A stretch of 64,000 bases of DNA from Chryseobacterium sp. GVT01B (GTDB lineage: Bacteria; Bacteroidota; Bacteroidia; Flavobacteriales; Weeksellaceae): assembly GCF_019970045.1 (NCBI RefSeq), contig NZ_JAHXYI010000009.1, forward strand, positions 62,001 to 126,000, read 5' to 3'. The notes under the pieces were generated by a model. That model worked only from the letters and a program-made list of their open reading frames with translations. It searched no databases and was not told the origin of the DNA. Numbering within the stretch: position 1 is the stretch's first letter; each line of letters starts with the position of its first letter. Below are positions 1 through 5,963 of the stretch, piece by piece. A program made the position numbers and the translations under genes.

Positions 1-2
1 AA

Positions 3-113
3 AAACTCTGTATTAACAATGGTCTTGACTTCAATTGGTTTGAATGTGAAAAAATACCAGAAAATATTGATCAAATCATGAAGGAAATAAAAAGTCAGGG
101 ATTTTTAAGATAA
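3..113 (+). CDS. C-terminal end of an unidentified protein (left-edge fragment)
   Basis: An open frame enters from the left edge and gives about 36 residues ending in KEIKSQGFLR and a TAA stop at 111-113. The residue mix (charged, with a hydrophobic heptad-like tail) looks like a real protein C-terminus, and the frame ends only 9 bases inside the convergent Kdo transferase gene, as expected for tail-to-tail genes. Too little remains to name a family. The gene's start and most of its body lie outside the window. Confidence 0.4.
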   Translation, partial: KLCINNGLDFNWFECEKIPENIDQIMKEIKSQGFLR

Positions 114-1343
114 AATTTTCTGCAGAATCATTTGGGTAGAATTAGGTTTTCCGTCTACGAATTTTCCTGCATTCTGAGACATTTCTGTTAGCTCTTCCTG
201 ATTATCTTCATTCATAAGAAATAAAACAAATTCTGCTGCTGTATATTCGTCTGGAAATGATTTTCCGCCATTCGCAGCGATCAGATCATCGGCTTCCGGA
301 TTCTTTTTATAATGATTTCCAAAAACCACAGGAACACCAAAAGTTGCCGCTTCCAGAATATTATGAAGTCCGGCATCATGAAATCCTCCTCCTACAACAG
401 CTGCATCTGCATAAGAATATAGTTTTGATAATAAACCGATACTGTCTATAATCAGAATTTGAGCATTGTTGGTTAATGGCTGAGCATTTTGTATCTCACT
501 GTATAATAATACATTCGGAAATATACTTTTCAAATGCTCTACTCTTTTCAGATCATGTGGGGCGATAATAAGTTTCACCTTATTATTTTTACGGGAAACT
601 ATTTCTGCTATTTTTTCTTCGGCCTGCCATGAACTCCCAAAAACCACAGCTTTATTTTCTCCTATAAAATCCGCTATAAAATCAACGTGATTGTTTCGAT
701 CACGAAGTTGCTTTACTCTGTCAAACCTTGTATCTCCCGTTACGGAAGACTTCATCAACCCCACGCTTTTAGCCAGGGCTAAGGAAAACTGAGTCTGATG
801 AAAAAACCAATCTACATCTTTCTGAAGCTGCTTTACAAACCATTTACCATAGGAAGTAAAGAAGGATTGTCTTTCATAGAACAGAGCTGAAATAACGTAG
901 ATTTTTGTCCCTTTACTTTTCAGTTCAGCTAGCAGATTATACCAGTAATCATATTTAACCGTAAAAAATAGTTCAGTATTAAACTGTGATATAAATTCTT
1001 TCACAGTGCTTTTTTTATCGAATGGCAAATAACAAATGACGTCTGCGATATGTTTCTTTTTAACGACATTCTCATACCCTGATGGAGAAAAAAATGTCAC
1101 CAGAACTTTATAATGGGGAAAATTCTCCTTAAGCTTTTCCAAAACAGGCAGTCCCTGCTCATATTCTCCCAAACTGGCAGCATGCATCCAGATTACTTTA
1201 TCTGTTTTTGTAAATGCAGATTTTACTTTATCTAGCGACTGCTTTCTTCCTTCAACGCCTTTTTTAGTTTTGCTGTCAATTAATGCAAAAACCTTCATTC
1301 CGAAAGTAAGGAGACTGATAAATATATTGTATAGAAAAGCCAT
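105..1343 (-). CDS. waaA: 3-deoxy-D-manno-octulosonic acid (Kdo) transferase
   Basis: Glycosyltransferase family 30 enzyme that moves Kdo from CMP-Kdo to lipid A precursor at the inner face of the cytoplasmic membrane, starting the LPS inner core. The 412 residues match family length. An N-terminal hydrophobic anchor (about 1-20) is followed by HAASLGE at 54-60; the glutamate in this motif is the family's catalytic base. A GDTRFDR stretch lies near 200, and the C-terminal nucleotide-sugar site GGGFHDAGLHNILEAA lies near 316 with an NPEADDL tail. It is the last gene of a tight minus-strand group: only five bases separate it from the upstream cupin gene. Whether it adds one or two Kdo residues cannot be read from sequence. 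Confidence 0.95.
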   Translation of the reverse strand: MAFLYNIFISLLTFGMKVFALIDSKTKKGVEGRKQSLDKVKSAFTKTDKVIWMHAASLGEYEQGLPVLEKLKENFPHYKVLVTFFSPSGYENVVKKKHIADVICYLPFDKKSTVKEFISQFNTELFFTVKYDYWYNLLAELKSKGTKIYVISALFYERQSFFTSYGKWFVKQLQKDVDWFFHQTQFSLALAKSVGLMKSSVTGDTRFDRVKQLRDRNNHVDFIADFIGENKAVVFGSSWQAEEKIAEIVSRKNNKVKLIIAPHDLKRVEHLKSIFPNVLLYSEIQNAQPLTNNAQILIIDSIGLLSKLYSYADAAVVGGGFHDAGLHNILEAATFGVPVVFGNHYKKNPEADDLIAANGGKSFPDEYTAAEFVLFLMNEDNQEELTEMSQNAGKFVDGKPNSTQMILQKILS

Positions 1344-1348
1344 GTTTA

Positions 1349-1693
1349 TTATTCTTTTATTTCAATTCTATCATGATCCGCAGGTGGATTGGATATGACT
1401 AAAAATTCGATTTCTTCGGTGGATTCATTGGAGATAAAATGTTTTGATTCCGGTGCAACAGAAATAGATTCTCCTTGTTTAACCGGGTATTTCTCTTCAT
1501 TAATATAGAATACAGCCTCTCCTTTCAGAATATAAAAAAACTGTTCTGACACTTTATGATAGTGTGGTTTTTCTGACGTTCCTGCAGGCATCTTTTCCTG
1601 CTTCACAGATAAGCTTTGCGTATTTTTCAGGATCCAGCTGTCACAATGGTTTCCCCAGGTATAGTGTTCTGAATTATCTTTAGAATATATCAT
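1349..1693 (-). CDS. Small single-domain cupin protein
   Basis: A 114-residue beta-barrel cupin. Metal-binding residues of cupin motif 1 are visible as H44, H46 and E50, with H85 in motif 2 (PESKHF). There is no signal peptide, so it is cytoplasmic. Substrate is unknown; small cupins of this type include sugar isomerases, dioxygenases and simple binding proteins. It starts inside the stop codon of the DUF1648 gene (ATGA overlap, 1690-1693) and lies five bases before waaA, so it is translationally coupled in the same transcript. No functional tie to Kdo transfer is evident beyond position. Confidence 0.8.
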   Translation of the reverse strand: MIYSKDNSEHYTWGNHCDSWILKNTQSLSVKQEKMPAGTSEKPHYHKVSEQFFYILKGEAVFYINEEKYPVKQGESISVAPESKHFISNESTEEIEFLVISNPPADHDRIEIKE

Positions 1694-2157
1694 TTGAATA
1701 GATGGGCAATAAAAAGCAGTGTTGGAGTAAATAACACGACTGATATAAAAATAGTGGCAAATGAAATTCTGGGTTTAGCTTTATCATCAACAGCATATCT
1801 GAACATATAGTCCTGAATATTTGTAAAAATGACTGCCAGAACCACAAAAAGAATTCTCAATCCAATTTTCATAATTAAAAACTGAGCATTCATATTCTGA
1901 TCTGTAATTTCTACAGGGAAATTAGTATCTTCAGGATGTTTTAATCCATACACGAACACAGCATATAGTCCAAGAGCTAATACAGGCATCAGAAATGCAT
2001 ATATTTTCCCACCAAATCCATCAGCTTTTCCTTCCATATCAAAATGTACCGGAATTCTCTCCGGCAATGCGATATAGTTTTTCAGGGTAAACCACCACAA
2101 GAAAGCGACCCATCCAAAATTAAAAATATCAAAAATTGTAAAAAGAATATTTTCCAT
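1690..2157 (-). CDS. DUF1648-type integral membrane protein
   Basis: A 155-residue protein with about four hydrophobic segments (near 10-25, 50-70, 92-112 and 133-152). The loop after the first helix, ALPERIPVHFDMEGKADG, is typical of the DUF1648 domain, which is also found at the N-terminus of SdpI-like immunity proteins. The SdpI C-terminal half is absent, so immunity function is not implied by homology alone. It follows the NlpC/P60 gene by 22 bases and overlaps the cupin gene by four bases. The proximity (about 2 kb) of an HTTM/SdpB-like gene is interesting but may be chance. Confidence 0.7.
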   Translation of the reverse strand: MENILFTIFDIFNFGWVAFLWWFTLKNYIALPERIPVHFDMEGKADGFGGKIYAFLMPVLALGLYAVFVYGLKHPEDTNFPVEITDQNMNAQFLIMKIGLRILFVVLAVIFTNIQDYMFRYAVDDKAKPRISFATIFISVVLFTPTLLFIAHLFK

Positions 2158-2179
2158 TTCAGATGAGATTGAATGAGAA

Positions 2180-2896
2180 TTAAATTACACTTTTCAACAC
2201 TCTCAGTTTGTGAGTATGTTTGTTCATTTCTTTGTTGAAAATCCCTGTAGAATCCAACGTGTCAATTCTTACTTTTCCGGAAGCGTGAATGATCTTTTGA
2301 TTATCCAGCATAATCCCTACGTGAATAATTTTTCCTTCTGCATTTTCAAAGAAAGCAAGATCTCCTGGCTGTGCTTCTTCTACAAAGGTAAGTGGTTCTC
2401 CTACCTCAGCCTGTTGTGAAGCATCTCTTGGAATTTTAATATTGTGAATTTTATAGACCAATTGAGTAAATCCTGAGCAGTCTACTGCAAAAAAACTTTT
2501 GCCACCCCATAAATAAGGTACATTAAGGAATTCTTTTGCCGCCATAGCAATACTTTCACGCACATCATGACTTCTCCTTGAAGCAACCACCGGAAACTCC
2601 ACTTCTGACCCCATAGACAATAGTGTCTTCCCGTCATTCATCAATACAGAGGAAAAATCTTCAGTAACCACAGTCACTTTTCTTGCTGCCAGTTCTTCAT
2701 CTGTTACCGGTTTCAACTGTTTGGTATCCATCCATCCTTCATAGCCGTCATAGTGCATTTTTATTTTGGTCCAGTTTTTATCTACTTCCAAAATATCTGC
2801 ACTTTCTCCAAACAATATTTCCGTAACAATTTCAGCTCTGTCAGAATTCTCTGCACGAACCGGCGCTACTGTAACAATACAAATTCCTTTATTCAT
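2180..2896 (-). CDS. C40 (NlpC/P60) peptidase, DPP VI-like, probably intracellular
   Basis: Cysteine endopeptidase cleaving gamma-D-Glu to diamino acid bonds in peptidoglycan peptides. Two bacterial SH3-like segments occupy about 10-65 and 70-105; the catalytic domain follows with C140 (DCSGFTQ), H192 (IIHVGI) and H204 (IIHASGK). The 238-residue length and architecture resemble dipeptidyl peptidase VI / YkfC murein-recycling enzymes. No signal peptide or lipobox is seen: the N-terminus MNKGICIVTVAPVR goes straight into the SH3 fold. That points to trimming of imported muropeptides in the cytoplasm rather than wall cleavage. First gene of the C40-DUF1648-cupin-waaA group. Confidence 0.9.
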   Translation of the reverse strand: MNKGICIVTVAPVRAENSDRAEIVTEILFGESADILEVDKNWTKIKMHYDGYEGWMDTKQLKPVTDEELAARKVTVVTEDFSSVLMNDGKTLLSMGSEVEFPVVASRRSHDVRESIAMAAKEFLNVPYLWGGKSFFAVDCSGFTQLVYKIHNIKIPRDASQQAEVGEPLTFVEEAQPGDLAFFENAEGKIIHVGIMLDNQKIIHASGKVRIDTLDSTGIFNKEMNKHTHKLRVLKSVI

Positions 2897-2981
2897 TAAC
2901 TCTCAGTTTAAAGATTGAATAATTTAAAGATTAAAAATACGATATGTACCTCTTTAAATGTTTAATCCTTGAATGTTTTAA

Positions 2982-3629
2982 TTACTTTCTGCGAAGAAAG
3001 TTGACTCCATCACGCAAAGGTAAAATAAGATTTTCAAAATCTTCGTCTTTTGCCGCCAAATCATTCAATTCCTGGATAGACTGGGTAGATTTCAGCTTTG
3101 GATTTTCTTCAAGTACTTTTCCATACCACAAAACATTATCAAACAGGACTACCGTTCCGGACTTAGTGTGAGGTTTTATCAGTCTAAAATATTCCGCATA
3201 ATTTTCCTTATCAGCATCCACAAAAATCAGATCAAAAAACTCGTCTGTTTCTTTTAAAAATTCTTTAGCATCCTGAAGTTTAAAATCAATCTGACTGGCA
3301 TATTCACTGGACTCAAAATATTTTTTCGGCAGATAAGCAAGATCTTCGTTCACATCCAGCGTAGTAATTTTCCCGCCTTTCGCTAGTCCTGATGCAAGAC
3401 ATAGTGTAGCATATCCTGTGAAGGTTCCTATTTCCAAAATACTTTTTGGCTGCAGCATCTGGGAAATAATAGTCAATAACCTTCCCTGCTGATATCCGGA
3501 AATCATATGAGGCTGTGTCGTCTTCTGGTAAGTCTCTCTTCTCAGTTTTTTCAGCATTTCGGATTCTGAAGAAGCGTGTGCTTCCAAATATCTGTCCATT
3601 TCAGGATTCTTTTCTTCAAAAAAACTCAT
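2982..3629 (-). CDS. SAM-dependent O-methyltransferase (caffeoyl-CoA OMT-like family)
   Basis: Class I methyltransferase of 215 residues, the usual length for the O-methyltransferase-3 family. The SAM-binding motif I, ILEIGTFTGYATLCLASGL, begins near 64; the acidic ribose-binding and metal-binding region follows with TLDVNED and later DLIFVDADKENY, where the aspartates chelate a divalent metal that positions a catechol-type hydroxyl. The natural substrate in flavobacteria is unknown. A TAAATTTG -7 box (minus strand, 3647-3654) lies 18 bases before the start. It is separated by 85 bases from the following C40 peptidase gene, so it may be its own unit. Confidence 0.9.
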   Translation of the reverse strand: MSFFEEKNPEMDRYLEAHASSESEMLKKLRRETYQKTTQPHMISGYQQGRLLTIISQMLQPKSILEIGTFTGYATLCLASGLAKGGKITTLDVNEDLAYLPKKYFESSEYASQIDFKLQDAKEFLKETDEFFDLIFVDADKENYAEYFRLIKPHTKSGTVVLFDNVLWYGKVLEENPKLKSTQSIQELNDLAAKDEDFENLILPLRDGVNFLRRK

Positions 3630-3646
3630 ACCATTTTAATTTAAAA

Positions 3647-3654
3647 CAAATTTA
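3647..3654 (-). promoter_or_regulatory. -7 box for the O-methyltransferase gene
   Basis: Reads TAAATTTG on the minus strand, an exact match to the Bacteroidetes TAnnTTTG consensus, 17 bases upstream of the ATG at 3629. Confidence 0.5.
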
Positions 3655-3696
3655 AGGATTTTAAAGCTAGTTTTTAAATTCAACAATAAGATACAA

Positions 3697-3726
3697 AAAA
3701 AGAGAGAAATTAATCCCTCTCTTTTT
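3697..3726 (-). terminator. Terminator after the first six-cysteine leader peptide gene
   Basis: AAAAAGAGAG (3697-3706) pairs with CTCTCTTTTT (3717-3726) around a 10-base loop. On the minus strand it lies 32 bases past the peptide stop codon and ends in a T run, so the peptide gene appears monocistronic. Confidence 0.75.
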
Positions 3727-3758
3727 CTTAGCCAGATCTAAATTTTATATAAAAATCA

Positions 3759-3914
3759 TTATACGGCTATACAATATTGTCTTATACCAGCACAAACCCA
3801 TCCCGGGCAGCACTCTGTTTGTGGGCTAGTACAAAATATCTGTGGGTTACACCCTCTGATAGCACCTTGTACAGTTTTCATTTCCACTCTTGAAAGTTTT
3901 TTTGAATTTTTCAT
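3759..3914 (-). CDS. Bacteriocin-like double-glycine leader peptide with six-cysteine knottin-type core
   Basis: Encodes 51 residues. The leader MKNSKKLSRVEMKTVQGA (1-18) has the hydrophobic/charged pattern and G-A ending of double-glycine leaders that C39-peptidase ABC exporters cleave. The predicted core (19-51) has cysteines at 22, 28, 35, 36, 41 and 48: C-x5-C-x6-CC-x4-C-x6-C, the inhibitor-cystine-knot order, including CCPGWVC. A longer in-frame start at 4019 exists, but the 51-residue start is chosen because it aligns residue for residue with the second peptide gene at 56657 and because the shared upstream block (3939-3963) would otherwise be coding. No exporter, maturase or immunity gene is adjacent. 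The core sequence is not one I recognise; family membership of the leader is likely (Chryseobacterium bacteriocin-like leader), activity is inferred. Confidence 0.85.
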   Translation of the reverse strand: MKNSKKLSRVEMKTVQGAIRGCNPQIFCTSPQTECCPGWVCAGIRQYCIAV

Positions 3915-3938
3915 AATTATTTTGTTTAGTATTAATTT

Positions 3939-3963
3939 CCTACTCTTTAGATTTTCGGATACC
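3939..3963 (-). promoter_or_regulatory. Shared upstream block, copy A
   Basis: On the minus strand: GGTATCCGAAAA, a 5-base spacer, then AGAGTAGG, ending 24 bases before the leader peptide ATG at 3914. The same two words occur upstream of the genes at 4740 and 56657. A TATATTTA sequence resembling a -7 box lies further upstream (3992-3999, minus), which would place the block in the 5' untranslated RNA. Confidence 0.75.
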
Positions 3964-4108
3964 TCTTTAATTATTTCCTTTAATAGAGATTTAAATATAC
4001 ATATTCTTTTATTAATCAACTAATTAAATGCATAAAAATCTACATATCAGTGAAAACCCCATATAAAATACCGTGAAAACACGGATGGTATTTTTGTGGT
4101 ATTAGTTA

Positions 4109-4116
4109 TAAGTTTG
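4109..4116 (+). promoter_or_regulatory. -7 box of a short transcription unit
   Basis: TAAGTTTG, an exact TAnnTTTG match, followed about 200 bases later by a strong terminator (4319-4351). It would drive a transcript of roughly 230 bases covering 4122-4351. Confidence 0.45.
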
Positions 4117-4118
4117 CA

Positions 4119-4310
4119 ATGAGAATAAGGGGTAAAAACACTAAGAGAAACAAGATGATTGCAGGAGAGACACAAACTAACCATGAGAATCACAAAAAAG
4201 TTATGCTGAAAGGCACAACTGATTCTTCTGCAGCAAAAACTAAGAAAGAAATATCCACTTCATTTTTGCTACGAATTATTTCGCTCCTGAAAAAGGAAGA
4301 ATTAATTTGA
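4119..4310 (+). CDS. Uncertain small ORF (or untranslated small RNA) between promoter and terminator
   Basis: An open frame of 63 codons, strongly basic and polar (many K, N, T, E), ending ISLLKKEELI. The first ATG (4119) is only three bases after the -7 box, so translation from it would need a leaderless message; an internal ATG at 4152 giving 52 residues is more plausible. No recognisable domain, signal peptide or good ribosome site. A complete small unit exists (promoter 4109, terminator 4319), so the segment is probably transcribed; whether it is translated or acts as RNA is unresolved. Confidence 0.3.
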   Translation: MRIRGKNTKRNKMIAGETQTNHENHKKVMLKGTTDSSAAKTKKEISTSFLLRIISLLKKEELI

Positions 4311-4318
4311 TTAAAAAT

Positions 4319-4351
4319 AAATCCCGGCCACCTTCGGGATTTGTTTTTTTT
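4319..4351 (+). terminator. Terminator of the short unit
   Basis: AAATCCCG (4319-4326), 8-base loop, CGGGATTT (4335-4342), then a T run to 4351. The same AAATCCCG stem is reused at 6933-6956. Confidence 0.8.
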
Positions 4352-4644
4352 AAAGTCATCCTATTTCTATTTAAGCCACTTCAGTTATTCTATCTGATCT
4401 TCTGATCAAAACCTAATTCCATTCCGAAATTACGTTTTCCCAAACTTCAACTCAAAAAAACTTTTCTGAGTTCATCCAAAAAAATATTTCTTCCAAGCAT
4501 CAACAAAAACAGTCTGAATTAGCCTTGGACAGCCCGTTCTTTCGGGATTCTCATTCTTTACATTCTTTACATTTCAATCTTAACAGGGTAAAGTCCTTGT
4601 AAAAAAACAGGATAAACACTTATTCTTAAGCACTCACATAATTC

Positions 4645-4652
4645 TACATTTG
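4645..4652 (+). promoter_or_regulatory. -7 box for the gene at 4740
   Basis: TACATTTG matches TAnnTTTG exactly. It would start RNA near 4658, leaving a leader of about 80 bases that contains shared block B. Confidence 0.45.
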
Positions 4653-4690
4653 ATCTAAGTTTCTCGACCATGAAACACTCATACCAAGGA

Positions 4691-4720
4691 GGTATCCGAA
4701 AATCCTAAAAACAGAGTAGG
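4691..4720 (+). promoter_or_regulatory. Shared upstream block, copy B
   Basis: GGTATCCGAAAA (4691-4702), a 10-base spacer, AGAGTAGG (4713-4720), ending 19 bases before the ATG at 4740. The same two words precede both six-cysteine peptide genes, linking this otherwise unrelated exported-protein gene to them. Confidence 0.75.
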
Positions 4721-4739
4721 GATATTTTAAAACAACCAC

Positions 4740-5333
4740 ATGAAAACAAAGACTTTATTTTTAATTGGAGCAATAGTGGGAATTGTGATGATATTTTCCC
4801 AGCTAAAGCCTCAGGAAATGTCTTTTTATAAAGAAAAAGGCAATTACATTGTAGACAACAATTACATCCTTAAAGATGTCAAAAAAATTTCTGATGAAGA
4901 CATAAAGAGTTTACTAAGACTACAAAAACTCCATCAGAACAGTTTGGGTACCAATTTTATTATTTACAAAATCAACAGACAGTATATCATCCGCGGATGT
5001 TTAATGAAAGCGAATATTGACTGGAAAAAATATGGAGATCTGAGAGCTAAGGTAGATGGCATCCTGAAAAAATACGGAGCCAAAGAACTTGGAACAGATT
5101 ATTATGCCATTCAAAATAATCAGGTGGCCACTAATGTGGCATTGTTGACTCAGAAAGATATTGCATCTTTAGGTAAACTTACCATAAGAGGAGCTGAAGA
5201 ATACACGATCTGTCCGCCAACTATGGGAAGAAAGAATCTTACCAATGTGATTATAAAATCTTACAAAGTCAATACAGCTATTGATCCAAGAATCAATGTT
5301 AAGCTTAATAATGTATTGGTTAACTACAAATAA
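4740..5333 (+). CDS. Exported or membrane-anchored protein of unknown family, first gene of the HTTM locus
   Basis: A 197-residue protein. Residues 5-21 form one hydrophobic segment without a clear cleavage site, so it is either anchored in the inner membrane facing the periplasm or released. The remainder is soluble, lysine-rich and mixed alpha/beta by appearance, with two cysteines (C87 in RGCLMK, C158 in TICPP) that could form a disulfide after export. I do not recognise the family. Its start is fixed by the shared upstream block ending 19 bases before the ATG. A terminator (5339-5374) follows, then two genes in the same direction whose products resemble an SdpA/SdpB-like pair; by analogy it could be a toxin precursor or accessory factor, but this is speculation from context. 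Confidence 0.75.
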   Translation: MKTKTLFLIGAIVGIVMIFSQLKPQEMSFYKEKGNYIVDNNYILKDVKKISDEDIKSLLRLQKLHQNSLGTNFIIYKINRQYIIRGCLMKANIDWKKYGDLRAKVDGILKKYGAKELGTDYYAIQNNQVATNVALLTQKDIASLGKLTIRGAEEYTICPPTMGRKNLTNVIIKSYKVNTAIDPRINVKLNNVLVNYK

Positions 5334-5338
5334 CCGTT

Positions 5339-5374
5339 AAAGGCTGTTTTTGTTCTGAAGGCAGCCTTTTTTTT
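5339..5374 (+). terminator. Terminator or attenuator between the genes at 4740 and 5387
   Basis: AAAGGCTG (5339-5346) pairs with CAGCCTTT (5362-5369), followed by T residues to 5374. The next start codon is only 13 bases further on, leaving no room for a promoter, so genes downstream must depend on read-through or on a promoter inside the gene at 4740. Confidence 0.75.
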
Positions 5375-5386
5375 AAATCTTTTGTC

Positions 5387-5959
5387 ATGAAAAAAAAGCT
5401 TCAGTTATCGGGAATTTTTATTGTTCTTTTGATCGTATTTACAATAGGCATGAAGGGAACATTTGATGGCTACTACGGTTTTTATTATGAAAACAAGAAT
5501 TATGATAAACCTCTGGCGTATGTGATATCAGAGAATATTGCCCAATCAAAACCTATCAATATGCTTACTTCTTATACCGGTTTTGATACAGGATATGGTT
5601 TTTATGCACCGAATGTTGCCAGTGACTTTGTGATGAGCTTTGAAATGAAAGATAAAAATGGAAATATCTTAGAACAAAAGAATATGCCTTATTTCAAAAG
5701 TAAGGAAAGCAGAGTGAGATATACTACCGTCTTCAATATGTTTCTGGATAAAATTTCCGACAAGAACACTTATGACCGCAAATATTATCAGTATCTGGAC
5801 ATTATTATCAAACAGATTGCAACACATGTGATGAAAGAAAATCCAAAAGCATCAAGTGTTACGACAAAACTTTATCTGTACGACTACCCCACCATTGCAG
5901 ATTTCAAACAGGGAAGAACGAATGAAAATCTTATTCTTATTGATGAATTCAAACATTAA
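5387..5959 (+). CDS. Membrane-anchored protein partner of the HTTM protein (SdpA-like position)
   Basis: A 190-residue protein with one hydrophobic segment near 7-24 followed by a soluble domain containing YTGFDTGYGFYAPNVAS near 62-78, then many aromatic and lysine residues. Proteins with this kind of domain sit beside HTTM membrane proteins in other flavobacteria; the arrangement (small single-anchor protein followed by HTTM protein) parallels SdpA-SdpB of Bacillus subtilis, which are needed to mature the SDP peptide toxin. I see no direct sequence identity to SdpA that I could cite. It ends four bases before the HTTM start, so the two are translationally close. Confidence 0.7.
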   Translation: MKKKLQLSGIFIVLLIVFTIGMKGTFDGYYGFYYENKNYDKPLAYVISENIAQSKPINMLTSYTGFDTGYGFYAPNVASDFVMSFEMKDKNGNILEQKNMPYFKSKESRVRYTTVFNMFLDKISDKNTYDRKYYQYLDIIIKQIATHVMKENPKASSVTTKLYLYDYPTIADFKQGRTNENLILIDEFKH

Positions 5960-5963
5960 AGTG

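Larger units (their letters stand above)
4352..4739 (+). other. 388-base noncoding stretch before the exported-protein gene
   Basis: No convincing reading frame on either strand. Contains a short hairpin (CCCG-TTCTTT-CGGG near 4532-4545), a repeated word ATTCTTTACATTCTTTACAT near 4551-4571, a -7 box TACATTTG at 4645-4652, and the shared block copy B at 4691-4720. The 3' part is the promoter and leader of the gene at 4740; the first 200 bases hold nothing I can assign. Confidence 0.5.

Noticed and set aside
3759-4019. Longer 86-residue start for the first leader peptide
   Set aside because: The extra 35 residues would cover the shared upstream block and do not align with the second peptide; the 51-residue form matches it from the first methionine.
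5856-5963. N-terminal extension of the HTTM protein
   Set aside because: It would overlap the preceding gene by more than 100 bases in another frame and adds a sequence unlike any HTTM start.
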